Shown: positions 31,801-40,712, counted from the first letter of the stretch. The stretch is 64,000 bases of DNA from JBOZRQ01 sp050789255 (GCA_050789255.1 JBOZRQ010000014.1:1-64000); one strand, 5' to 3'. The notes: generated by a model from the letters alone, not told the origin. Translations and numbers: made by a program.

Positions 31801-32772
31801 CTAGGCGCCCCCGGGGCCTGGCCCGGGCACCCCAGGAGGGCGGAAGCCGGGCGCCGGCGGAGTAAACGCTGGCCCCGGTATGCCCACAGCCGGCCCGCCG
31901 GGAGCTGGCACGCCGGGAGGGGGCACAGCGGGGGTCGGAATCGCCGGGGCAGCTGCAGGCGCAGGCACCCCCGGCCCTGGGGGCACGTCGCGGTCCCGGT
32001 TCTCCTCGGCCAGCCGAATCGATGCCCGCAGCGCCTCCATCAGGTCGACCACACGGCCGCGCTCCGGCTGGGCCGCGAGGTGCACGACCTCCTCGCCCGC
32101 AACCTTCGCCTGGATCAAATCCAGGAGCGACTGGCGATACTCGTTCTGGAACTTCTCGGGCTCAAAGTCCCCCGACAGGCTGGCCACCAGGTTGGTGGCC
32201 ATGTCGATCTCCTGCTGGCGCAGCTCGGGCTCCGCAATCCCGGTCAGTCCTGCCGGGGAGCGCACCTCATCCGGGAAGTGCATGGTCTCCAGGGCCAGAA
32301 CCCCGTTCTGGAAGACTCGAATCGCCGCCAGCGACTCCTTCGAGCGAATCACCACCCGGGCGATAGCGATCCGTCCGGTCAGCTCCATCGCTCGCCGCAG
32401 CAGGGCATAGGCCTTGGCCCCGCCCTCGCCCGGCTCCAGGTAGTACGTCTTCTCATAGTAGACCGGGTCGATCTGCTCCAGCTTCACAAAGTCCACGATA
32501 TCCAGGGTGCGGGCCGCCCCCACTGGCAGAGACTCCATGTCCTCCTCGGTGACGAAGACATACCGGCCCCGCTCGTACTCGTATCCCTTGACGATCTCTT
32601 CGCTGGCGATCTCCCGGTCGCAGTTGGGGCACCACTTCCGATACTGAATCGGGGAGCGGCACTCCTGGTGCAACAGGTTGAAGCGAACATCCTTGGTCTC
32701 GGTCGCCGCGTACAGCTTCACCGGAATGCTCACCAGGCCGAAGCTGATCGAGCCCTTCCACATGCTGCGCAC
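31801..32772 (-). CDS. ku: Ku homodimeric DNA end-binding protein
   Basis: 323 residues. It begins RSMWKGSISFGLVSIPVKLYAATETKDVRFNLLH as bacterial Ku does, and the core runs to about residue 260. CPNCDRE is the region after the first strand pair. Residues from about 265 to the end form a Pro/Gly/Ala-rich tail without any lysine, unlike the lysine-rich tails of many Ku proteins. The GTG start at 32772 is favoured because homologues carry residues before MWKG. It is the first gene of the end-joining operon; its promoter region holds a direct repeat (32771-32814). Confidence 0.96.
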   Translation of the reverse strand: MRSMWKGSISFGLVSIPVKLYAATETKDVRFNLLHQECRSPIQYRKWCPNCDREIASEEIVKGYEYERGRYVFVTEEDMESLPVGAARTLDIVDFVKLEQIDPVYYEKTYYLEPGEGGAKAYALLRRAMELTGRIAIARVVIRSKESLAAIRVFQNGVLALETMHFPDEVRSPAGLTGIAEPELRQQEIDMATNLVASLSGDFEPEKFQNEYRQSLLDLIQAKVAGEEVVHLAAQPERGRVVDLMEALRASIRLAEENRDRDVPPGPGVPAPAAAPAIPTPAVPPPGVPAPGGPAVGIPGPAFTPPAPGFRPPGVPGPGPGGA

Positions 32773-32814
32773 CGTACAGCCCCCCGTCTCCCTCAGCGGT
32801 CTTGTACCGTACAG
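32771..32814. repeat. Direct repeat in the ku upstream region
   Basis: ACCGTACAG occurs at 32771-32779 and 32806-32814, 35 bp apart. The pair straddles the region where the ku promoter should be. No clear sigma-A or sigma-G promoter was identified. Confidence 0.5.
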
Positions 32815-32861
32815 TCTCCCCTGGGGTGCGCCGGCCTTATGGGCGGCAAGTGATGGAAAAA

Positions 32862-32895
32862 GAGAAGCAGGGAGGGGCGTACGCCCTCACCCTGC
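32862..32895 (-). terminator. Intrinsic terminator after ytfJ
   Basis: GCAGGG (32867-32872) pairs with CCCTGC (32890-32895) with an inner GGGCGTACGCCC. The minus-strand tail is TTCTCTTTTTCC. Confidence 0.8.
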
Positions 32896-32900
32896 CTTTG

Positions 32901-33338
32901 TTAGCACGGCTGGTTCGTGCCCTGTCCCGGGGTCTGCCCCGGGGTCTGGGCTGTGTTCTGCTTCGGTCCCTTTAGCTTTTCGATCAACTGCGGCGCCATG
33001 TCGATCAGCCGCTCCACCGGCTGGCCGCCGTCAACGGGCAGCATGCGGATGTTGTTGCCTCCGCCGCTGACAACCAGGAAGCCCATCGGCTGGACGGAAA
33101 CGCCTGCACCACTGCCACCACCGAAGGGGTAGCCCACGGCCGCCGTGTTGTCGCCCATCTCAGCGTTGTACTCCCCGCCGCCGGCTGCAAAGCCGAAGGC
33201 CACCCGGGAAACCGGGATAACCAGACTGCCGTCCTGCGTCTCCACAGGATCGCCAACCACCGTATTGACGTCGACCATGGTCTTAATCGACTCCATGGCG
33301 GTCTTCATCAGACCCTGAATCGGGTGATCGTTGTTCAT
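32901..33338 (-). CDS. ytfJ: GerW/YtfJ-family sporulation protein
   Basis: 145 residues from the ATG at 33338, with GGGGAGG upstream. The family signature is present: HPIQGLMKTAMESIKTMVDVNTVVGDPV, then VIPVSRVAFGFAAGGG, GGGSGAGVSVQPMGFLVV and VDGGQPVERLIDMAPQLIEKLK. GerW is a spore protein needed for L-alanine germination in Bacillus. A Gln/Thr/Pro-rich tail is seen. ytfI lies directly upstream and overlaps by about 55 bp, as in Bacillus where the genes are also adjacent. Confidence 0.95.
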   Translation of the reverse strand: MNNDHPIQGLMKTAMESIKTMVDVNTVVGDPVETQDGSLVIPVSRVAFGFAAGGGEYNAEMGDNTAAVGYPFGGGSGAGVSVQPMGFLVVSGGGNNIRMLPVDGGQPVERLIDMAPQLIEKLKGPKQNTAQTPGQTPGQGTNQPC

Positions 33339-33984
33339 TGCCTTCCTCCCCTTTCCTCCGCCAGCTGTCACGCGCCCAGGCAACAATCTCCCGCTCCTTC
33401 AGCATGCGCCGAAGCAGCCAGACTCCTGTTACAATAGCGTGGCCTAAGCGCACTTTCAGTATGCAGTCGGCCTGAAGCCGAAATTGCGTGCCGCTGAAAA
33501 TTGGCGTGATTACCACACGGGGAACCTTGGGATCAACGTGCACGAACCGGCTAAACTGCCCGATGCCGGTCCCGACCAGCGCCCAGGTGAAGCCGGTCAG
33601 CAGGGCCGATTCCATGGCGTCGCCAGTTCCGACTTCGGCCCGGATCTCCAGGTGCTCGCAGTGGACCCGCGGCTGGGCATAGCGCAGCGGCCGGCGCAAC
33701 GCCCGCCTGATCTTTCGGGTTGGAACGCGTCGAATCGTCTTCTGCAGGGGGATTTTGACCGGTTCGCCCGTGGCCCGCCAGCGCTTCCACATATGTTCGA
33801 TCGCCATGCGCACCCGGTCGGAGATGTTGACGTTGCCCTTCCACTTGATGAGCGGCGCCGCGACCTGGACCTCCAGCCGGACCAGCCACCGCTCCTGGCG
33901 GACATGGGCCCGTACGCTCACGGGCAGGAACCAGACCGTGAGCCCCAGCACCACTGCCAGCGCGAGCACGACCAGCAGCACCAA
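33283..33984 (-). CDS. ytfI: DUF2953 (YtfI-like) membrane-anchored protein
   Basis: About 233 residues from the TTG at 33984 (GGAGG seven bases upstream). One N-terminal membrane span (VLLVVLALAVVLGLTVWFLP) is followed by a basic soluble domain with RIRRALRRPLRYAQPRVHCEHLEIRAEVGTGDAMESALLTGFTWALVG, typical of DUF2953. The C-terminal third has a basic helix and a low-complexity end that overlaps ytfJ. The function is unknown, but the gene travels with ytfJ. Confidence 0.88.
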   Translation of the reverse strand: MVLLVVLALAVVLGLTVWFLPVSVRAHVRQERWLVRLEVQVAAPLIKWKGNVNISDRVRMAIEHMWKRWRATGEPVKIPLQKTIRRVPTRKIRRALRRPLRYAQPRVHCEHLEIRAEVGTGDAMESALLTGFTWALVGTGIGQFSRFVHVDPKVPRVVITPIFSGTQFRLQADCILKVRLGHAIVTGVWLLRRMLKEREIVAWARDSWRRKGEEGNEQRSPDSGSDEDRHGVD

Positions 33985-34052
33985 CGTCCCACCTCCGCGC
34001 TGCCAGAGAATCCATTCCCGGTCAGTCTTTCCAGGAGAGTCTGACCGCATGC

Positions 34053-34076
34053 AAAAAGGCACCCAAGTTGGGTGCC
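34053..34076 (-). terminator. Intrinsic terminator after the HAD gene
   Basis: GGCACCC (34058-34064) pairs with GGGTGCC (34070-34076), followed by TTTTTGC on the minus strand. It ends the operon that starts at the CCA gene. Confidence 0.9.
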
Positions 34077-34097
34077 AGTCTACGTAAATATTGTGGG

Positions 34098-34817
34098 CTA
34101 AACCGCCAGACGAAAACGTACCGCCAAGGCGCGCGGCAGCTCCGAGATGGACTCGAGACGATGATAATTGGTATCCGATGTATCCAGCTTGCTCTTGTCG
34201 TAGCCCCAGGTCTCCACCGCCAGGTGGTAGGCGGGCAGGCCCAGCGTCAGCGCCGGGCGGATATCCGAGTGGGCCGAGTTGCCAACCACAAAGCAGGATG
34301 CGGGGCTGCGCTCGCCCAGGGCGTCAAGGAGCCGCTCGGGCGTCTTGTCGGGCACGATCGCCCGCCGGTGCACCAGGTGGGACAGCCCGGACTCCTCAAT
34401 TTTGCGGGACTGCACCGCCTGGTCGCCGGCGGTCCAGATGGTGATCTCAAAGCCGGCCTTGTGCAGCCACTCGAGCATTTCCGGGGCGCCGGGCAGCAGC
34501 TCCTGCCGGACCTCGTAGGGCATGCGGCAGGCACGCTCCAGGGCGGACACGGTGTCGGGGTCGGGCGTTTGCCCGGCCTTGGCTGCGAACTCCCCGTAGC
34601 ACTCCCGCCACGCCAGGAAGAGCGACTCCTTGACCAGGCCGATTCGCCGGGCGGTGGCGAGGTCGAGCTCCTGCCCGCGGGCGTGGACCACCTTGGGGTC
34701 GAACCCGGTCATGCGGGCGATCAGGTGGGAGTTGGCCTCCTCCACCTCGTTGAAGTAGCGGATGTTCTCGGCGATCGTATCGTCCCAGTCCACAAAGGCA
34801 TGGCCGGCAAATCGCAA
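34098..34817 (-). CDS. HAD-superfamily hydrolase
   Basis: 239 residues. Motif I is FVDWDDTIAEN with the nucleophile Asp in DWDDT, motif II is ITIWTAGDQ (Thr), motif III a Lys in VPDKTPERL, and motif IV FVVGNSAHSDIRPAL. A helical cap lies between motifs I and II (about 20-105). The substrate is unknown. TTG start at 34817 with GGGAGG upstream. It is the last gene after scpB. Confidence 0.9.
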   Translation of the reverse strand: MRFAGHAFVDWDDTIAENIRYFNEVEEANSHLIARMTGFDPKVVHARGQELDLATARRIGLVKESLFLAWRECYGEFAAKAGQTPDPDTVSALERACRMPYEVRQELLPGAPEMLEWLHKAGFEITIWTAGDQAVQSRKIEESGLSHLVHRRAIVPDKTPERLLDALGERSPASCFVVGNSAHSDIRPALTLGLPAYHLAVETWGYDKSKLDTSDTNYHRLESISELPRALAVRFRLAV

Positions 34818-34847
34818 GGGTAGCGCCTCCCAGGAATAAGTAGCGAC

Positions 34848-35429
34848 TTACGAAGCCTGTTCATCCGCCTCGGTGGAGGCGACCTCAGCCTGGTTCTTTA
34901 GAATCAGTCCGGCGTCCGAGGTGTCCACCGAGAGCGGCGGCAGGTCGCTCAGATCGCCGAGGCCGAAGTACTGCAGGAACTCCTTGGTGGTGCCGTAGAG
35001 CATGGGGCGCCCGGGGCCGTCCTTGCGGCCGACCTCCTTGATCAAGCGCCGCTCGAGCAGCGTCTCGATCGAGCGATCCACCTTCACCCCGCGCACGCCC
35101 TCAATTTCGGCCTTGGTGATGGGCTGGCGGTAGGCGATGATCGCCAGGGTTTCCAGGCCGGCGTGGCTGAGCCCCTTGCCGCGGGGCTGCAGCAGCTTCT
35201 CTACGTACTCGGCGTACTCGGGGCGTGTCGTCAGCACATACCCGCCGGCCATCTCCTGCACGTAGAGGCCCCGACCGGGCTGCTGATACTCCTTGCGCAG
35301 ATCGTCCATAAGAATGCCGGCATCCTTTTCATCCAGGCCGATTACATCGGCGATGCGCTTGATCGAGAGCGGTTCCGGGGAGGCCAACAAAATCGCCTCC
35401 AGAATCGCTTTGCCGTGATTCCATATCAT
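34848..35429 (-). CDS. scpB: Segregation and condensation protein B
   Basis: 193 residues with two winged-helix domains. KAILEAILLASPEPLSIKRIADVIG is the first. GLSHAGLETLAIIAYRQPITKAEIEGVRGVKVDRSIETLLERRLIKEVGRKDGPGRPMLYGTT is the highly conserved second. It pairs with ScpA and SMC in chromosome condensation. It follows scpA by 35 bp on the same strand. Confidence 0.98.
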   Translation of the reverse strand: MIWNHGKAILEAILLASPEPLSIKRIADVIGLDEKDAGILMDDLRKEYQQPGRGLYVQEMAGGYVLTTRPEYAEYVEKLLQPRGKGLSHAGLETLAIIAYRQPITKAEIEGVRGVKVDRSIETLLERRLIKEVGRKDGPGRPMLYGTTKEFLQYFGLGDLSDLPPLSVDTSDAGLILKNQAEVASTEADEQAS

Positions 35430-35464
35430 CGATTCGTAGGGCCTCCTCTACCGTAATCGATCGA

Positions 35465-36259
35465 CTACGCGTCTTCATCATCCTCCGGTTCCCCTGTCGA
35501 TGCCTCAGCAACGACCACCCGGCGGATCATGATCTCCCCGAAGAGCGCCTCCTGTGCGGCCACGGCCTTGCGCTGACGAATCAGCTCCAGCAGGGCCAGG
35601 AAGGTGACCACGATCTCCAGGCGGGATCCGCCCCGGGTGAACAGGTCCCGGAAGCGGACGCCGTGCGGGCTTCGGGAGAGCCGGAAGTTGATCTCGCGGA
35701 TCTTCTCCCGCAGGGGGATCTCCTCGCGTGGGACCTCACGCCAGTTCCACTCCTCGCGCAGGACCTCCTCAAAGGCCTTAACAAGGTCCCGCAGGGAGAG
35801 CCCGACCAGGGGACCCGGCCCCTCGGGCTCTTCCACGAAGAGCGACCGGGTGTACACCCGGAACATGGCTGTTTCCCGCTCCTTCAGCTCGCCGGCCGCC
35901 TGCTTGTACTGGCTGTACTCCACCAGCTGACGGACCAGCTCGGCGCGGGGGTCGTCGCCCTCCAGTTCGGGGGCCAGTTCTTCTACGATTACCTTGGGCG
36001 GCTTGGGCAGCAGCATGCGTGACTTGATGCCCAAAAGCGTCGCCGCCATGACCAGAAACTCGCTGGCCCGGTCAATATCGATCGCCGAAAGGTCCCGGAT
36101 GATCTCCAGGTACTGCTCAGTGATGCGGGCGATCGGGATGTCGTAGATGTTCATCTCTTCGCGGCGGATCAGGTGCAGCAGCAGGTCCAGGGGGCCTTCA
36201 AAGTTCTCCAAGTGGATCTTATATGGCTCTAGCCTCGCCGCCACAGCCTCCTGGGACAT
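35465..36259 (-). CDS. scpA: Segregation and condensation protein A (kleisin)
   Basis: 264 residues. YKIHLENFEGPLDLLLHLIRREEMNIYDIPIARITEQYLEII is the N-terminal kleisin motif that binds the SMC neck. FLVMAATLLGIKSRMLLPKP follows, and the C-terminal winged helix (FLALLELIRQRKAVAAQEALFGEI) binds the SMC head. Together with ScpB it forms the condensin bridge. Confidence 0.98.
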   Translation of the reverse strand: MSQEAVAARLEPYKIHLENFEGPLDLLLHLIRREEMNIYDIPIARITEQYLEIIRDLSAIDIDRASEFLVMAATLLGIKSRMLLPKPPKVIVEELAPELEGDDPRAELVRQLVEYSQYKQAAGELKERETAMFRVYTRSLFVEEPEGPGPLVGLSLRDLVKAFEEVLREEWNWREVPREEIPLREKIREINFRLSRSPHGVRFRDLFTRGGSRLEIVVTFLALLELIRQRKAVAAQEALFGEIMIRRVVVAEASTGEPEDDEDA

Positions 36260-36312
36260 GCCTGCTCACCTCCACCGCTCTAGTTTACCAGCCGTTACGT
36301 AGGGAAGCAACG

Positions 36313-36972
36313 CTAGGAAAGCAGTGCGTGGACGATCGGCCTCATGACCGGCAGCACGATCGAGGCGATCACGTTTTGCACCAGATTCCGGCCGACGATC
36401 ACCCAGGAGGAAGCGACCGGAGTCATCAGGAGCACCATCAGAATGAACGGCCCGATCCGGTAGAGCGTCGCGACGATGTGATCCATGGAGCGGGGAAGCA
36501 GGTACCGCGCGACATGGAACCCATCCAGCGGGGGCAGCGGGATCAGGTTGAAGACGATCAGGCCGGCGTTGATCACCACGATCATCCAGATGGTCTCCAC
36601 GAGAACCGGGTTGTGGTAGCCGACAAAGAAACCTTCGTCCGCCACGATGAAGACCACCGCGAAGAGGAGCGCCAACAGGAAGTTCATCGCTACCCCGGCG
36701 AGGGAGACGAGAATATCGCCGAGAACCCGATGCTTGAACCGGCTGGTGTTGACATAGACCGGCTTTGCCCACCCGAACCCCAGAAGAAAAATCAGCAGGA
36801 CGCCCAGCACATCCAGATGGGCGCGGGGGTCCAGTGTCACACGCCCCTGCCGCCTGGGCGTGTCGTCGCCCAGAAGCGTTGCCACCCAGGCGTGCCCGAA
36901 CTCGTGAAAGGTAAAGCCCATCAGGATTCCAGGAATGCTCATGATCGCCGCTTGTAGGTCAAAGCCCGGCAC
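36313..36972 (-). CDS. Site-2-protease-family M50 metalloprotease
   Basis: 219 residues from the GTG at 36972 (AGGAGG upstream). HEFGH at 23-27 is the zinc motif within the first membrane segment. NLIPLPPLDGFH near residue 165 supplies the third ligand. About five to six membrane spans. These small M50 proteases act in the membrane on unknown substrates; SpoIVFB is a relative, but no partner gene for it is nearby. It overlaps the 3' end of the CCA gene by 14 bp. Confidence 0.94.
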   Translation of the reverse strand: MPGFDLQAAIMSIPGILMGFTFHEFGHAWVATLLGDDTPRRQGRVTLDPRAHLDVLGVLLIFLLGFGWAKPVYVNTSRFKHRVLGDILVSLAGVAMNFLLALLFAVVFIVADEGFFVGYHNPVLVETIWMIVVINAGLIVFNLIPLPPLDGFHVARYLLPRSMDHIVATLYRIGPFILMVLLMTPVASSWVIVGRNLVQNVIASIVLPVMRPIVHALLS

Positions 36973-39604
36973 TGTTTTTGTCCTCCTTATTTGCATACGA
37001 CAGGGCCAGAGCCAACTGGGTCTGCCGGTTCGGGGCGAGGCCGTCCAACCGGTCGGAGAGCACCCGGGCCAGAATGCGGCCCACCTCCGGACCGGGCTGA
37101 ATGCCTGCCCGGGTCAGGTCTGCGCCGGTGATCTCGAGGCGCACGAGGCGCCACTCTCGCCAGTAGCGTTCCACGGGCTCTTGGGCGCCCAGCAGCCAGA
37201 GCAGGAGCAGCCCCTCGGGGGCGAAGGGCCGCAGCCGCTCCACCGCATCGGCGGGCCGCCACCCGGGCAGCTGGAAGGCAGCCAGGGCCTCCCGCCAGGC
37301 GTCCAACGCCTGAAGCGCTGCCTGGGCAGCCTCGCGCCGGAGCCGCAGCCGCTGGATCAGCGCTACGCCTTCCTCCTTCGGAAGCGGGTGCAGCAGGCAG
37401 AGCAGCCTGACAAGCCAGAGCGACGCCTCCCCGGCCAGCTCCGGGACCTCCCGACCGAGGCGCCGGGTGCGTTCCAGCAGGTCGGGATGGAGCGTCACCC
37501 CGGGCAAGAGTTTGGCCAGGGCGCCGATCTCCTGCAGCGTGGCCAGGGCGCCGGCGCAGCCGGGCTCCTGGAGCACCTGCACCAGCTCGTTGCGCAGCCG
37601 CTCGCTACTTACCCGGTCGAAGTAGCCTTCGGTGACGGCCCGGGAGGCCAGGCGCTCGGTCTGCGGATCCAGGGTGAACTGATAGCGGTGGGCGAACCGC
37701 ACCCCCCGGATGATGCGGGTTGGATCTTCCACGAAGCTCAGGCTATGGAGCACCCGGACCACGCCCGCCTGCAGGTCGGCCAGGCCGCCGTAGAAGTCTA
37801 CAAGGCCCAGGGGTCCCGCCGGCCCCAGCCGCAGCGCCATTGCGTTGATGCTGAAGTCGCGCCGGTAGAGGTCCTCCTTGAGGTCGGCATGCTCCACCAG
37901 GGGCAGGGCCGCTGCATGTTCATAAAACTCCCGGCGGGCGGTGGAGACGTCGATGCGCTCCGGCATGGCCGGGTCGCTCCCCGCCAGCAGGATGTGAGCC
38001 GCGTGAAAGCGCGGCACCTCCTGGACGCGGGCGCCCAGGACCCGGGCCAGCGCTGCAGCGAAGGCGGGGGCATCGCCCTCCACCACCAGGTCGACATCCA
38101 GGTTCGGCCGGCCCAGCAGCAGGTCCCGCACAAAGCCGCCCACGGCGTACACCGGCAGGCCCATCTCATCGGCCACCGTGCCCGCCTGCTTCAGGAGGCT
38201 GCGAACGCCCGGATGAAGCGTATCCACCGCGGTGGTTACTAATTGCTCTACCTGGTCCTCGGTTGTGGTCGGTTGGGCGCCCCCCGGGGCCGAGAAGAGC
38301 GTGTTGTGCCAGCGGGGCGGCGGGCCGCCGTAGAGCAGCCCGAGCAGATCGCTCCGGGAGATGATCCCCACCAGGCTGCCGTTCTCCACCACCGGCACCC
38401 GGCCGATCCCCTTTTCGATCATCAGCTCCTGGATTTGATCCACGGGCATGTCAAGACCCACGGTGACCACCTGGCGGATCATCATCCCCTTGACGGGGGC
38501 GTGATCCAGCTGATGGTGCCGGGCCTTCGCCACGTCCCGCAGGGAGATCACCCCCTGCAGGCGCCCCTGCGCGTCGACAACGGGCAGGCCGGAGTGCCCG
38601 TGCCGGAGCATCAAGCGCTCGGCCTCCCGGACCGGCTTGTCAGGCAGGATCGACTTGACCGGCGAGGTCATGACGTCACGGGCCATGAGCGGGCGCTGCA
38701 GGACCGCGGGCAGGATCGCTTCCAGCCTGGCGACAACGTCGGCCACCTGGACTCCCTTGACCACCGCCGAGGCCGCACTGCGGTGCCCGCCGCCGCCGAA
38801 GGGCTCCATGACCCGGGAGACGTCGATCCAGGGTACGTCGCTGCGCCCCACCAGATGAACCCGGTCGGCCATCTTGACCGCAGCGAGCAGCCCCGGCGAG
38901 GGCAGGACCTCCTGGAGTCTATGTACCACCAGGGCCAAACCGCCGACATATTCCCCGGTCTCGCCCTCCACGAGCCGGATGCGGGTGCCGCCCACATGCA
39001 GCCAGCGGCTGCGGCCTTGCAGCTGATGCAGCAGCGCCTCCTGTGAGGGGGAGAGCGCCGCCTGAATGAACCGGGCCATGGCCCGCAGGCTGGCGCCCTG
39101 GCCCAGCAGGTACGCGGCTGCCCGGGCGTCGCGGTCGGTGGTCCCGGTGAGGGTGAGCGACCCCGTGTCGGCGTGGATGCCCAGGAGCAAGGCCGTGGCC
39201 TGCAGGGGCGTGAGGCGGGCGCCGGCCTCCTCCAAAAGCTCCGCCAGCAGGGTGCAGGTGGAGCCGACCAGGTCCCGGACCTCCAGGGTGGCCGCCAGGT
39301 CGTTGGGCTCCGGCGGATGGTGGTCATACAGGTGGACCTCGGCCCGCGCGGCCGCCTCGCCGAGAGGGCCCAGGCGCGAGGGATCAGCGGTGTCCACCAC
39401 GATCGTGCGTGTCACCGCTGCCAGGTCGATCTCACGGGCCGTAGCGACACGGAGGTTATACTGGTGCAGCGAGAGGAACTCCCGGACCAGGGGACCGGGG
39501 CTTCCGGGCAGGACGATTTGGGCCTGCGGGTAGAGCACCTGGGCTCCCACAGCGGCCCCGAGGGCATCCAAATCCGTGTTGGTGTGGGGGATAATGATCT
39601 CCAT
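36959..39604 (-). CDS. CCA-adding-type enzyme fused to DHH and CBS domains
   Basis: 881 residues. Domains in order: DHH phosphoesterase (IIIPHTNTDLDALGAA, DTAD at 71-74, DHH at 94-96), DHHA1 (GGGGHRSAAS near 270), a CBS pair (about 310-430), and a nucleotidyltransferase head (VYAVGGFVRDLLLGRPNLDVDLVVEGD) with the catalytic DVD and RRDFSINAMAL. A helical tRNA-binding region follows (about 590-870). The family adds A or CCA to tRNA 3' ends; the DHH part may act on nucleotides or RNA. No ribosome site was obvious. It heads the M50-scpA-scpB-HAD operon. Confidence 0.92.
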   Translation of the reverse strand: MEIIIPHTNTDLDALGAAVGAQVLYPQAQIVLPGSPGPLVREFLSLHQYNLRVATAREIDLAAVTRTIVVDTADPSRLGPLGEAAARAEVHLYDHHPPEPNDLAATLEVRDLVGSTCTLLAELLEEAGARLTPLQATALLLGIHADTGSLTLTGTTDRDARAAAYLLGQGASLRAMARFIQAALSPSQEALLHQLQGRSRWLHVGGTRIRLVEGETGEYVGGLALVVHRLQEVLPSPGLLAAVKMADRVHLVGRSDVPWIDVSRVMEPFGGGGHRSAASAVVKGVQVADVVARLEAILPAVLQRPLMARDVMTSPVKSILPDKPVREAERLMLRHGHSGLPVVDAQGRLQGVISLRDVAKARHHQLDHAPVKGMMIRQVVTVGLDMPVDQIQELMIEKGIGRVPVVENGSLVGIISRSDLLGLLYGGPPPRWHNTLFSAPGGAQPTTTEDQVEQLVTTAVDTLHPGVRSLLKQAGTVADEMGLPVYAVGGFVRDLLLGRPNLDVDLVVEGDAPAFAAALARVLGARVQEVPRFHAAHILLAGSDPAMPERIDVSTARREFYEHAAALPLVEHADLKEDLYRRDFSINAMALRLGPAGPLGLVDFYGGLADLQAGVVRVLHSLSFVEDPTRIIRGVRFAHRYQFTLDPQTERLASRAVTEGYFDRVSSERLRNELVQVLQEPGCAGALATLQEIGALAKLLPGVTLHPDLLERTRRLGREVPELAGEASLWLVRLLCLLHPLPKEEGVALIQRLRLRREAAQAALQALDAWREALAAFQLPGWRPADAVERLRPFAPEGLLLLWLLGAQEPVERYWREWRLVRLEITGADLTRAGIQPGPEVGRILARVLSDRLDGLAPNRQTQLALALSYANKEDKNSAGL

Positions 39605-39651
39605 AGGCACTTAGTTTGCCAAAGGATCTCCACAACCCTCTTTTGCGCCTG

Positions 39652-39680
39652 TTGTCCATTATCCATTTTTTGGATATAAT
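39652..39680 (+). promoter_or_regulatory. Sigma-A promoter of the TPR-like gene, with overlapping dyad
   Basis: TTGTCC (39652-39657) and TATAAT (39675-39680) with a 17-base spacer. TATCCA-TTTTT-TGGATA (39660-39676) is a perfect dyad over the spacer and -10, extended outward by CCATTA and TAATGG. The minus strand shows a facing TTGAAC...GATAAT for the divergent CCA gene. The dyad may be an operator. Confidence 0.75.
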
Positions 39681-39719
39681 GGGTTCAAGCCTTATCATAC
39701 AGGCTTGGGAGGGGTTATC

Positions 39720-40649
39720 ATGAACCATCATCCAGGGGCGCAGGAGCTCTTCGGGCTTGACGAATACCAGCGCCTCCTTTCCCTGCTCGACGAGCGTCGT
39801 TTCGACGAGGCACAGGCGCGGGGGCGGGTCCTGCTGGAGCGCGCAGACATCGGTCACCTCGCCCGAGCCAAAGCTCACAACCTGATGTGCTGGAGTTTTG
39901 TAGAAGGGCTCAAGCGTGCCACGCCGGAGGCGGTCCTCCACGGCGAAGAGGCGGTCGCCCTGGCCGAAGAGCTGGGCGAGCGCAGTCTGCAGGCCCAGGC
40001 CTTGTTCAACCTGGCCATGGCCTGCTACCAGGTGGGCGACTACGGGGCGGCCCGCCGGGCCTATGAAACGGTCTACGCCCTGCTGGCGGCCAGCCCCGAG
40101 CTGATTCCGTACGGACAGGTCCTGGTGCTGCAGGGCCTCGCCCAGTGCAACCTTGTGGTGGCCACCTACCATGACGCCATGGGCAACCTGGAGGAGGCCC
40201 TATCGCTCTGCACAGGGCCGGACACCGCATTCCTGCAGGCGGACCTGCACCGGCGTCGGGCCCTGGTCTACCTGAAGCTGGGGCAGCCCGAGCTCGCCGC
40301 CCAGGCGTTGGATTTGACCAACGAGGAGGCGTATGCAACCGGTCCCCGCAGCCTCTGGTGGAAAACCCACTACCGCTTCACCCGGGCCCGGGTCGAAATG
40401 GCCCGCGGCCACTGGGTCACAGCCCGCCCCCTCATTGTTAACACCCTCGCCCTGGCCCGGGAGCTGGGCGACCTGCCAGTGCTGGCGGAGTGCACCTGCC
40501 AGCTGGCGCTGCTGGAGCACTACGAGGGCCGCCGGGAGGCGCCACGCCGGGCCCGGGCCGCCCTCACCTGCGCCATTCACTCCGGCCGCCGCGACGTGGT
40601 CGATGACGTGCGGGAGCGGCTGCGGGAGCTGCTGGCCGCAGGCGTCTAG
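39720..40649 (+). CDS. TPR-like repeat protein, 309 aa
   Basis: ATG at 39720 follows TGGGAGGGG. The protein is almost entirely helical, with repeated paired helices such as LQAQALFNLAMACYQVGDYGAARRAYETVYALL, and others near 160-240. These look like tetratricopeptide repeats. No DNA-binding domain is seen. Such proteins act as scaffolds, sometimes as Rap-like regulators. It has a strong promoter and stands alone. Confidence 0.8.
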   Translation: MNHHPGAQELFGLDEYQRLLSLLDERRFDEAQARGRVLLERADIGHLARAKAHNLMCWSFVEGLKRATPEAVLHGEEAVALAEELGERSLQAQALFNLAMACYQVGDYGAARRAYETVYALLAASPELIPYGQVLVLQGLAQCNLVVATYHDAMGNLEEALSLCTGPDTAFLQADLHRRRALVYLKLGQPELAAQALDLTNEEAYATGPRSLWWKTHYRFTRARVEMARGHWVTARPLIVNTLALARELGDLPVLAECTCQLALLEHYEGRREAPRRARAALTCAIHSGRRDVVDDVRERLRELLAAGV

Positions 40650-40712
40650 TCACTGCCTGTCCGCCGTGATAAACTCTTCCCATGGCGCCCCTGTGGGAAA
40701 GGAAGAGCGAAG

